From positions 1 through 60,996 of the forward strand of contig JAKSYS010000364.1 in NCBI GenBank assembly GCA_022925895.1: a stretch of 60,996 nt of DNA, given 5' to 3'. Shown in pieces: positions 41,459-52,800 of this stretch; position 1 is the stretch's first letter, and each line of letters begins with the position of its first letter. Below the pieces are notes generated by a model. The model was not told the origin of the DNA and made no database searches. It worked only from the letters and a program-made list of their open reading frames with translations. The position numbers were made by a program, and so were the translations under genes. This DNA comes from Fragilaria crotonensis. Lineage: Eukaryota > Bacillariophyta > Fragilariophyceae > Fragilariales > Fragilariaceae.

Positions 41459-44400
41459 AATGTAGCAGCAACGCGTCTTGTATCAATGCTGCCGACTATG
41501 AAGAATGATGGCATCCTTGTAATGACACAGCCAATAAATCTAGTCTATCAGATCCACCTCTTGCGCATGACCGTCAACCTTTCCAGCATCCTGTGGAAGT
41601 CTTCAAGGCTTTCATATCGTTGCCTTGCAAAGGTAACGATATTCATGGTTGAGTTGCTTGAATTCATTGCGGTTGTCTATGTGGAGTCGTCAGGTGCACA
41701 TTGCGAGTGTGGTTGGTTGTTTTGTCCAAAATATATGATGTTTACGCAGACCATTGCCTGCGAATCCTCATGACCGCCTTCACCAGGATCCTGTTGAAGT
41801 CAATTCGCATCACTCCTTTAGACTTGTCCTGTGTCCTCCGAGTATGGCATTATTCTGAAGCCTGCGACAAAACTATAGGAGTAGAACACTATCGACTGTC
41901 GGCTGTTTGCTACGTGAGTAAATGCATTGGTCATCAATCATCACATTTCTCGCCAGATGAGCCTTGCATTCGAGCTGTACCAGGCCTGAAAGCCTTTCCG
42001 CTTCAGCAATCCGTTGCCGACCGTGTGGTGGAGAATCGTCAGTCTTGACATTTTTTCCTCCCGTGACCGGCTCTGCCGGAAGGAGGAGATGCTGGCACTC
42101 TTGGTGCTGTACCATATCTACCATGACCCGCTGCTTGGCCCCGTGTCTCTCTTGCATCTCCAGCTGTAGTACACTGAGAGTTTCTCAACTCCAAGTCCAG
42201 CAATTACAATTAAGAAATCACCATACTGGCAGCATGCAGCATGCAATCCTCATCATATGATACTTGGAGATCCAAGTGGTGTGTGAATCCTTCAGCATTG
42301 TGAACTACTTGTACCTATTCAAAAAATCTAGAGCACAAAAAACAGCTCACAACGGCCATAAGGATGCTTACCAGCATACATGAATTCACACATTGAATAT
42401 TCCTTTGACCATTTTGAGACAGACAAAGAGTATGTATGTGATTTTCATCATGGTATGTTTATTGTGAGTATGGGCAAGCGCTTTATTCGAAGAGTGTTTT
42501 GTTGACACTGCATATTTTATCCCTTCGACATTAGCTAAAATGGATAGATGTGTGGCAGATTTTACATCAAACCCTCCAAAAGCTGCTAGGGTTTGGTACA
42601 AAATCTAGGACCCCATAGAAACTTCCTTGGTAAATGCCATGAAATCTTTTGCAATCAGACTGTGCCTGCGTTTCAACTGAATGCAATCTATGGTTTGTCA
42701 TCTTCTTCTCTTTTTGCTACCTTCAATTCAGAATTGACGATGCCTCGGTCAAAGTCTAAACACACCTATGGCCCTTGCAGGGTTTTCATGAGCCTCTCAA
42801 TCTTGGAGTACCGCAATTCCTGCTTCCTCATCAAACACCTGCAGGAGCAGGATCAGATGCCGAATTCTCCTCATCAACGGTGACAGCGGTGTCAGTTGCT
42901 TTGTTGTCTTGGTTGTTTTGCCCAATATGATGCAACAACATACAATGATCTGGCACTTGATGCAAACTCTCAAATTTCCCCTTGTCAGCAGATATGTAGC
43001 TTGGTCTGGTGCAGTCTTCAACAAGCTGCTTGAAGTGGTCACAGCCAAATTCTCTTGACACTGGTACACATTGGCAATGAGCAAGCCTATGCATGATTCC
43101 AGCTGTATTTGACACCTTAAACAGTAAACTCTGCATGGAAGTTTGCACATTCGCAATACTGTTTGCATGAGCCCAGCAGCTGTACTCGATACCTTACTCT
43201 GCATGGAACGCAGTTGTCAACAATATTATTTCTACTCACAGTTGCATTGCTTAAGTGTTGCAGTGCCATTTTTTCCTCCTTGAAGTCTCTGGAATTCACC
43301 AGCATTCATTTTACAAAGCAAGTATTCTAAGGCAGCCAGTCATCGAACATTTTTTGGCCCATCAAGCAATTGTGTACTATTTGTCTAGCTTGTCACTGTT
43401 GTTCTTTCCACTTTACATAGAACCTGCAATAGAACCTTTAGATGGGCCTGCCGTCCTGGATTTATGACTTTCCTTTACGTGGTACTCTGCACTATCCCAC
43501 TCGTTTAGTAGGAGACTCTTTGAGATCTTTTTCTTGAAGATCCATCTTGCTTGCTGGCTGACGTGTGACCCCCTTGTCATTCACGCTAGCAAACAGCTGC
43601 TTCTTTCATCATTCAGTGACGTTGTTTCCTCTTCCTGTCATTGATCATGATGTCACACTTTCATTTGCTCAAGGGCCACGTAGCTACCATGGACCAAAAC
43701 CTTTTCCTTTGTACTTGAGATTTTGAGTATCACCAACTTTCAGTACACGTGAGTACGGACCCAGGCATCCCTCTTCTTGTTGAATAATAACTGTGTCTCT
43801 CATCTGCATTTGTGCTCTGCCGTAACATTCCTCCTTTACAATGTTGAGACCGCTGAAGCAGGATCCATCTTGTTGTGAGCATGACCCTGACTGTGATCAT
43901 CAAGCAAAAACCAAAATATTCATTATCTGCCTGGGAAAAGAAATTGTAAACAGTCCATGACTTCCTTGAATTGAAGCAGGCTCATGTGGACACTTGTTCC
44001 TGTATGCTTTACTATCATGGTCCATTATATAAGTTCGAGCTGCAATTCTGTGAAGATTTGCGTGTTTGTGATTCCATGGATTTAGCATGCTGCTTGTGAG
44101 GCAATTTTAATCCTTCCAATCCCACTGCTTTCTGAATTGCTGGTTTCTACTAACTCTGCTTTTGTTAGTACTCTACAGAAGCCAAACTCTCGGCTTACGA
44201 AGCAGATAGTAAGTGATCATGTCTGCAAAGGTGGCGACAGTTTTGGCAATTTACCAAGACATTGGTTGACAATGAATTGAATCCAAGGAATGCTGTATTC
44301 AACAATAAATTTTTCTCCTTGGCTTGTTTTGGACATATGACAAAGAAATGCAAGGATATGAAACAATGTGGTGTTGAAGCTCTAGTATTGAAGCAAACTT

Positions 44401-46940
44401 GTGCAGAGACTTGCTTACCAACACTCAACACAAGGCAGAAATAGAGCTTGCTACTAATTACTATGTGCTGGAGAAGCTGCCATGGTTCAATCTCATAGTC
44501 ATGATGAATATTAGGATAGACCTACAATTGGCTCCGTTGGGGTGGTGGCTGACAACGCCGCCTGCGATGATGCAAATAACACCACCAAATCATGGGGCAC
44601 CGTTGAAGCAAAAAGCTCAGATGCTCTGAGATCAAGCGGTGGCTAATGAAAAACCTTCCAGCCGGTTCACCAGTTGTGTGTGGTGCTGCTTGACTTTGAC
44701 CGCACCTTTGTCCATTCTGAGTTGAGGAATGCAAAGATTGAGGATTGTGAAGACCCATGGATCCAAATTGCCTTCGGGTTCTCGTCAGGTTTCTATTAGT
44801 CCTTGCTGCGAAAAAGTTGTGTACGCTTGTAAGAAAGGATGGCTAGAGGATTGCGTTAGTTCCTTTGAGGAAACTGGTTTGAATTGATAAATAACATACA
44901 GGTCAGGATGACAAGAATGTCTTCATCAATAATGAATTCATCATATCTGTATTCGTACATGTACTTTTCGAAGGAACGACTTCGTAAAAAATGATTTCAG
45001 ACTCCTATTTGCAAGCAAGGAGAAGCACCCACAATTGAACAAAGAAACGACGCTCATTTTCGTGTACACTTAACAATATTCTTGATACATTGTTCTGCCA
45101 AACAGACTGAAATATGACAGCACAGGCTGGAAGGTCTGTTGTCAGCCAATATAGGGTAGAAGTTGACAGAGGCCATAAAATGATGAAATGATCATTCAAA
45201 CTCGTTCACTGGTATATCATGTTATAAATGCATCTTTATTATTCAAAATTCAATTCACATGTCATGACATTTCGGTGAAATGCCAGGCTTAACTCTCTTA
45301 CCCTCTGAAAGTTTGCAATCTTTTCTGAATGGAGGGAGAAGTTCGTATGACTTACAACTAGTACAATAAACCAGATGGTACCTGTTACTCCATCTGTCCC
45401 ATAAAATGCTCACTTTCCATTGTGCAAAGAAAATGTGTTGGGGTTCTTGATTATTGTTTGCATGGCCTTGCATGGTCCCATGGTACAAGCACTGTTAGAT
45501 GAAGACATGGAGGGCAATTTCTTATACTCACATAGTAGTCAACAAAAAGTATACAATAAAAAATCTGCAGGTGATTATAATGAAACTCCAACAGAAAAGA
45601 GTCTGTATGTGATCATTTATAAACTCCAAGAAAAATTTCCATGGGTCTTGCTTTGCATGCATGTTGAACTCTTGCTCACCTGATGGTATATGGGCAGTGG
45701 CACCTTCATGTTGAATGAGGAATCTTTGATTCTGTTGGTCTGGTCACTTGAGTTTGATTTCAGGAATCAGCACATTCTCTATCAAAACAGCCAATCTGGC
45801 ATTATATGTCGCAATTGCAGGTCACTACTCTTGGCACAGTTTCTCCTCTATTTCAATGAACACTCCTTCATTGTACAATGCTGGTTTGTTCAACAAAAGG
45901 TAAAATTCCAATTTTGCCATCAAACATGCTATTGCCAGGAGTGGGGTCAAAGTGAGCGCAAGCAATTGAAACATAAGCTTGATCAAATGATCTCTGTTTT
46001 TGTGCATTTTTTCTGACAGAATCTCATGTGTTGCAACACAGCATGTCATCTCCTCTCACTTATTGAGAACCATTTCATAACGGTGTACCAAATCATAGGA
46101 GTGGTGACACACCACGTCATGATCAATTGCATCTACCGTTAACACTGTGTACAGTACATGCTGCATTTTGTGTCCTTCAGTTAGCAATTTCTTCACAACA
46201 ATAGACACAGGCTTACTACCTACTCTCAATCATTTTCTCCAAATCCTGAAGATTGTAGACTTCAGAATACCCAAAACTCCAGCCAAACTATGAATTGCGA
46301 ATCTCATTTTCAATCCCACTTCAGCTTAGCGCAAGAATTACCTTTTTCAAAGGCAATGGTATCCAGGAATGAACAATTTGGATATTGATAATGGCCAATT
46401 AGCGAGTCTGTGCTGCCACACCTTCCACTGTGATCCACAATGGAGCGCTGTGCAGTAGAAGTTATCATCCTGCGCTCAAATATAGGATCATTGTTTTTGA
46501 CAGAGAAAAGTGAGGTCGAGCGAAACAATCCTTTTTTTTGACGTGAGATTTCGCTTCTTCAGTCCAAGCGGTGGAGGTGATTGACAATTGACAGTGTATG
46601 GGGGGCGGGGTCCATGGTGATGAGATTTTACAAAAACATGAAGGGACCACTGTTTTGACGACTGAAAAACGCAAATATGGGGACATAAAACCTCATCCGC
46701 CCGTATTTTTAATACAGTATACACAAAGCATGAAAAGCTCTCATTTTACAGATGTATGCAGTATTTGAAATTTGAATGACATGAAGTTTTGGTACTGTAG
46801 AATGCCAGATTTTTTCTAAATGGGGTGGTGTCTCTTCTATTTCTTCTTTTTTTGTGACAGAGGAAGCAAGTACTAGCAACAGAGTAATCGGAGTTCTACT
46901 AGAGCTAGCTCTAGCTAGTAGTAACAACTAAAAGTCCATG
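41459..46940. other. Gene-poor spacer between the CLC copies, degraded sequence
   Basis: About 5.5 kb without an intact gene. The first 130 bp after copy 1 are alignable with the flank after copy 2. Elsewhere there are weak coding traces. A minus-strand piece near 42690-42770 and a plus-strand piece near 44688-44775 both encode an LDFDR...SEL..AK motif, so they are diverged relatives in opposite orientation, probably from a decayed mobile element. A CTAGAGCTAGCTCTAG palindrome (46899-46914) sits where homology to copy 1 stops. I cannot name the element. Confidence 0.5.
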
Positions 46941-47005
46941 ATCTGACGTCGGAGCAACGTACTCCGAATACAATCTTCCCATTTTCCGACGAGGAGAACA
47001 ACAAT

Positions 47006-48484
47006 ATGGCGAACATCGATGCCGAAGACAATGAGGATTCAGATCGCCAAGTGGATGCCGGGGATGGTCGAGTGAGATCCGAAATATATATTTTGACGCA
47101 AGCCGTTTTTATTGGAATTCTCTCCGGTTGGTCAGTCGGAATCTTCAAGCTGTCGATCGACGCCGTTCGCCGATTCGCATATGGATCAGTACTTGCACAG
47201 ACACCATTCCTGTATCCCCTCATTCCAGCAATGGGAGGATTACATGTGGGGTTGTTGGCGCTCTTGGGATCCTTTCCACCTGGGTTGCGAGGCACAGTGC
47301 AAGCTGTCGATGCACAATCTGAATTGGCCTCTCGACAGCACGACCGGAAGGGCAGTCTAGCCTTCCTAAGGAAAGCCATCGCAGCCGTCTTTTCACTGGG
47401 AACTGGGTGCTCCCTAGGCCCGGAAGGTCCTTCGGTTGAGATAGGAATGTCGATGAGTCGCATCTTTATCGACCAACTTCCGATCGAGGGCAAATTTCGC
47501 TCAAAGAAGATGCACGCTCGACTTCTTTTGGCTTGTGGCGCCGCCGCTGGAGTCGCGGCTGGTTTTAATGCTCCTATTGCCGGTGTGTTTTTTGCGCTCG
47601 AAATCGTGCAAGGTGCCTTCGCCGACCTGGACAAGAGCCAAGAGACCATTGCGACTGCCACCTCCGGCAACATTTCAGCCATTCTGCTATCCTCGGTCCT
47701 GTCAGCACTCATAGCCAAGGCGCTCTTGGGCGATCACCTTATATTTGAATTACAGGAGTATACTCTACGCACACCGCTGCTAGAGTTGCCTATGTATCTG
47801 ATGCTTGGCGTCTTATCTGGACTTGTTGCCTTCGGATTTAGTCAGGCCACGGCCATTTCCAAACGTATCTTCCAAGGAAAAGTGGGACCTGCATGCCTCC
47901 GAAAAGTCGTTGACGAGCTGCCAGCTCCTGCCAAGCCAGTCATCGGAGGCCTCGTTTGCGGCCTCGTTGGTCTGGTGTTTCCTCAGATTCTCTTCTTCGG
48001 ATACGAAACACTCAATGGATTGTTGGCAAATAGTTCATTGCACACGACCTTGTTGCTGTCGCTTCTAGTTGTCAAGGTTGGAACGACTGCTATTTCTGTT
48101 GGGAGCGGGCTAGTCGGAGGTACCTTTGCTCCCTCGCTCTTCATGGGTGGCATGGTGGGTGCTTCCTTTCACAACATTATGAGCTCAATTTTCCACTTGG
48201 CCTCTGGAACGGACGCGCTTCGACTCATGTCTGGAGGCCCTCGGTTGGAATTGGCCGATGTCCCAGCCTATGCCATGGTTGGAGCCGCAAGCGTCCTGGC
48301 TGCACTTTTTCGAGCACCCTTGACAGCTAGTTTGCTCCTCTTTGAACTTTCGCGAGATTATGATGTTATTCTTCCTCTGATGGCCTCTGCTGGCGTGGCA
48401 TCGCTAGTGAATGATTTGGTGGAACAGAAGTTTGAGCGAACGACGCGAGACCCCGACGCCGCGAGTTGGGGTGCTTCATGCTGA
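47006..48484 (+). CDS. CLC chloride channel, copy 2 (no plastid presequence)
   Basis: 492 aa from the first Met in frame, which corresponds to Met64 of copy 1. The membrane domain is almost the same as copy 1, with gating Glu at residue 140 in GPEGP, FALEIV with Ile at the proton-glutamate position, and the GxFxP block. In-frame homology to copy 1 continues upstream of the Met to about 46940 (TIFPFSDEEN). It then meets stop codons, so the signal peptide is missing, lost, or on an unseen exon. A 1-bp change near the end shifts the last residues (ASWGASC). It may be a functional paralogue with changed location or a young 5'-truncated copy. Confidence 0.72.
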   Translation: MANIDAEDNEDSDRQVDAGDGRVRSEIYILTQAVFIGILSGWSVGIFKLSIDAVRRFAYGSVLAQTPFLYPLIPAMGGLHVGLLALLGSFPPGLRGTVQAVDAQSELASRQHDRKGSLAFLRKAIAAVFSLGTGCSLGPEGPSVEIGMSMSRIFIDQLPIEGKFRSKKMHARLLLACGAAAGVAAGFNAPIAGVFFALEIVQGAFADLDKSQETIATATSGNISAILLSSVLSALIAKALLGDHLIFELQEYTLRTPLLELPMYLMLGVLSGLVAFGFSQATAISKRIFQGKVGPACLRKVVDELPAPAKPVIGGLVCGLVGLVFPQILFFGYETLNGLLANSSLHTTLLLSLLVVKVGTTAISVGSGLVGGTFAPSLFMGGMVGASFHNIMSSIFHLASGTDALRLMSGGPRLELADVPAYAMVGAASVLAALFRAPLTASLLLFELSRDYDVILPLMASAGVASLVNDLVEQKFERTTRDPDAASWGASC

Positions 48485-49289
48485 AAGCGAGGATTCAAAT
48501 TGAAATGCAGCTGCGCTGCGATACCTCTTTCGGATCAAATGCTGCGGAAAAGGAAGGACGATGGTATCCACGTCATCCTTGTACCCATGACTATACTGGT
48601 ATTCTATCGAATCCACCTCTTGCAGATGGCATCCAAAACAAATCAACCAACATCCCTGCGAGAGGACACAAAAAAGGGTGCCAAGGAGTCAGTGTCTTAA
48701 AAGGTGATTGGTATTCTTGATAGATCAAGTTTGATCGATTCCCGTCGTCGGGATGCAGTCTCCAGCAAAAGGTTGTATCATATCCTAAGTAGCAAAAATG
48801 GGTTTTTCGAGATTTGGCTGGCATTCCTTGAACTCCACCTCGTGTACCACGTGCAAGAACTCCGAGCATTGGTCGTAAATTCAGGCAGACAAATAGAGTA
48901 GAGTAGTGAAAAAAACCAATTCTACTGTATGTACATCCATGTCCTCCGCATTCGTCAAGAGGAGACGAGTTTATAGAAAAGTATGGAAAATGCTTGGAAG
49001 CGTTATTCATCCAAAAAAATTGCACAGCAAATGGACATAGCTCCACATGGCACCGAACATAATTGCCATAAGTGTAGTACTTGTAGCTATTCAAAGGATA
49101 TTGAGGTCCTTTTTGGTAGAGGTAATGAAAATTACACAATTAATAATTTATACATAGAGTGAATCAAATTCTTCAATGGCTCGAAGCCATTTTTTTGTGC
49201 TACAATTGTATTAGGTCTTGGGTCTGGTGTCTGGTGCCTGTTAGTACCAGGTAGTTTCGTAGCGTAGTGGGAGTCAATTGCTAGATAGT
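48485..49289. other. Spacer between CLC copy 2 and the LTR element
   Basis: 805 bp. The first part is homologous to the 3' flank of copy 1. A 182-codon open frame on the minus strand (48591-49139) has no recognisable motif and overlaps that flank, so it is not called a gene. Confidence 0.5.
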
Positions 49290-49889
49290 TGTTAAAGATC
49301 TACTGTCACTCTGTCACACTGTTACTCGTAATTACTGTAAGGTTAAAAACCATACGGTAATACGATAGACAGTCCTATATTCTTCTTAGCCTGTCCGTGA
49401 CCCGTTCCAGTAGTTCTGCGAATCAGAACTCTGGGTCCCGCGACCACGCAAGGAATTTAAATTATGTTGCCCTGAGTTTCCCTAAGTATTCAAATCTGTT
49501 ATGTTGTCAATTTTATTGACAACACAACTTTTACTATGGGATCCATAACTCAAACACCACTCAACAAGTGGGATTAAAGCAACATAACTTTTGTGAGACT
49601 CCAACTAATGTTGGAGATCTCACTTTCATTTTTCATCTACATTTTAACTTATAATTTCCACAAACCAAAAACAGTAAAGGCCTTTACTACTTAGTTCTAC
49701 ATCTTCTACATATTTGTAACAACAAATCTACCATCATGGTCCACATCTTCAGGACTCCTACGCCCAAAGCTGGACGATCCGTCACGTTCGCTTCCTCTCC
49801 CGTCAAGTCCGACGGCAGACTTCTAGGTCCTACTAACCTTAAGTCTACCGTCGGCCAGTACTCGCGTACCGATCACACGAATACTGTCA
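49290..49889 (+). repeat. 5' LTR
   Basis: 600 bp, beginning TGTTAAAGATC and ending ATACTGTCA. It contains a hairpin (GTTGTCAAT...ATTGACAAC, about 49503-49523). It also contains, from 49736, an open frame starting MVHIFRTPTPKAG that runs through the LTR end into the internal region. Confidence 0.93.
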
Positions 49890-52800
49890 TGGTTGCTCGC
49901 CTCGTACCACCGGTCCAAGGCTCTACCGTCGAGGAAATACTCGACCAATGTCTCCGATCATTGGTCGAATCTACCTACGGCCGTTAAGAACCTACGCTTA
50001 ACTGCTATTAATTTCCCTCGCCTTTTGGATTCGCCAGCAACGGATTTAAACTCACCCTTGAAGGCAACAGAACTTTCAAGCCCACCATGAGAACTTACCT
50101 CCGCCCTCCCTGCCCCTCGCGCCTCTAGGTCCGCCCCCAAAGGCGATAACCCTGACGCGTTCGACGCTAACGTCGACTACCCCGCCGAACTCGGCGCATC
50201 TCCTGTCCCTCCTGACACGCCCACCCATCCCGCCCTCTACAAAGGTGCCTAGCCTATGGATCTCCGAAGAAATCCAAGCTCCCTCCCGTGTCCGTTACAT
50301 CCCTTCTCCAACCACTACCCTGATGACGATCAGGACCTCCCAAACAACAAGAAGAAGAGGCGCACCTCTGAGAAAGGTCCCGCCTATTTTGACGTCTGCA
50401 AGTTAACCTCCGACGACATCGATGATATTATTGAAGAGGATCGCAACCTCCACCCCGACGAGCGCAAGCAGCAGGCTTTTGCAGCTCCACCACAGCAGGA
50501 CACTAAAGTTAGCCACAGGGCTACTTCTACCACCAAGAAGGCTGCAAAGATGCAGACCACTACAACCACAACTACCATGGGCAACTCCTACAACAAAATG
50601 GGCGAAACTACAAACAAAAACGGTCCAACTACCTTACCTGCTGCATCTACCAATGTTATGAGCAATAACATTGGACCTACTGATGTTATTACTACAGAGG
50701 AGCACACTACTACTGCCGCCAAGCGCCGCACTAACCCCAACAAACACAACGTAATCGATCTCACCGATGATACGAACGACTTGAAAACGCCCCAGAAAGC
50801 TCCAAATTCGCCTCCCACGCTCACCTACAAGTCCAGAGCCAACACTCCAAGCATTCCTACCGCAAAGTTACCACCTTGACCAACTTTGCCCAACCTGCTC
50901 ACAATCCAATTTTTCAAGCTCCCGGTGCATGAATCCATCTGGCTTCACCACCCTTCAGAAGACCTGCAAAGATCTCCATGACTGTCTCTTTGCTCATCTT
51001 TTAACCTTCCATTCCATCCTTCACCATCAAAGTATCAGCCTCCCTCAGCCAGAAAGCAACAACAGTGCCAGGAGAATCCAAAGAACCTCCCACACTCATC
51101 CACCCCAGTCATCCTGGCCTGGAGTCAGAAATCGCCACTTTTACCCACAGAATTGCTTCCTTCGGTTATACTCCAACCCTCACTGAGTTTACTGGCTTTC
51201 TACAGCATCATGATGACCTTGAAGACCTTGTCATAATTGCCATCAAGATGACTGGAGATGAACAGTTGATGCCCATTCTTGATTTGCTCATCCTCGTTCG
51301 CAGCGTAATCGGGCAACGAAACTCACACTCCGTGCCGCCAGCACACCGTATGGTCGACATCCTGGCCAAATTTGAGCGAATTCCGACAGATGGTTCTCGA
51401 GAAATGACTGTTCAAAATTTTCCTCGCCCCGCGCGTATTGGTGGACGTCGACAACTCTGCAGCCTCGCGAACGAAAACTATGACGTGTCATGACCGCAGC
51501 GCTGAACTCGGGACTCGTAATTTTGTGCCGAAACTCCAGATTCCGTTCAAACTCCCTTCGCGTCAATGCCACTGTCCCCGACAACCGCCGTATTCACAGT
51601 CCGTGTTATCCTGAGACACCGTCCCCGCGTCCCAACGTCAATGACCATTCTGCCGATGACGCATCCACTCGACCATTTTCCCAGCCCGCTTCGCCTACCG
51701 ATGACTCGTTTGATATCGACCCTTTGTCCACTTTGCACCACGCGGCCCCTAACTGCTGAAGAAAAGGCCTTGGAATCGTACTGTGATGATGATGATACTG
51801 TCGAGTTTACTGTCGTGGACGGTACGGCGATCCAATCCAGTCCACCCCAGTGTGCCTACAGAGCCCACAATCCCACTGATCCCAGCCTTTCCTCCACTTC
51901 CTTGAGTGTCCAGCATCCTGTTCCTATCAAATTGGAAGATTTACCCTCTTCCCTGACTCTGATTGTGCTGATGTTGGTGAAAATTATTACTCCCCCAGTG
52001 ATAATTCACCAACTAAGCCATCTGTTAACTTTTACCCTGCTTCTGACCCTGTTCCTGACCCTGAAGTCTTACCAGAAGTTGAAATCATGCCAGAACCCAT
52101 GATCATTGAAAGCATTGAAGAGGAATTTGTGGAAGAAACAGCAACTAACCCAATTTTGGAGGCACTTAATGAGCTACCCAAAGCAGCAACTCAACAACCA
52201 GTCCGGATGCTACCCCCACTTTTTCCTGAACCACCCCTAAGGCATTTGAATCCTCTTGCCCCAGTTCACCACCGCCCTTATGCAATGTTCCAGGACCCAG
52301 CTCACCATCCATCGTCGGCCTTGATGTTCTCAGAAGCTACGCTGGACGACCCACTGAACGGTACCATCCATCTACGCGACCTACCGCTTTGCATCGAAAT
52401 CAGCACCACTATTGCAGCTTTCTGTCTCAACTTTCTCGCCGCTCCACCGGAAGTTCATCACATTCGCGACATCACGTCATCCGACATGAAGCCTATATCG
52501 CGCCACATCACTCTCAGACACCAGATGCCAAGTCCTAACTCCCCTCTGTATTCCCGCGACGACAAGTTCTACCTACTCGGCATGATTCACACTCTGAACC
52601 GCGCTACCAACTTGCTAACCCAGCATTTCACAGACGAACAACGCTCCCTTTTGACCTTCGGCATCCCGGATAAATACTACGACATCACCCGCGACTTCTA
52701 CGAAAACCCTCCCTACTGCCCGATGGAAACGACATGTGCTGTCGGACTCATCTACGCGCTCCGACTCTACTACATAACCCACCACCGCCACAGCACCTAC

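Noticed and set aside
42797-43204. Possible gene on the minus strand between the CLC copies
   Set aside because: Overlapping frames are equally open, none shows a known domain, and the context is degraded repeat-like DNA.
48591-49139. 182-codon minus-strand open frame after CLC copy 2
   Set aside because: No recognisable domain, it overlaps the homologous 3' flank of the CLC gene, and there is no equivalent open frame after copy 1.
49285-49289. 5-bp target duplication of the copia element
   Set aside because: The left flank reads ATAGT and only CTA is visible after the right LTR; they do not match, and the window ends too soon to judge.
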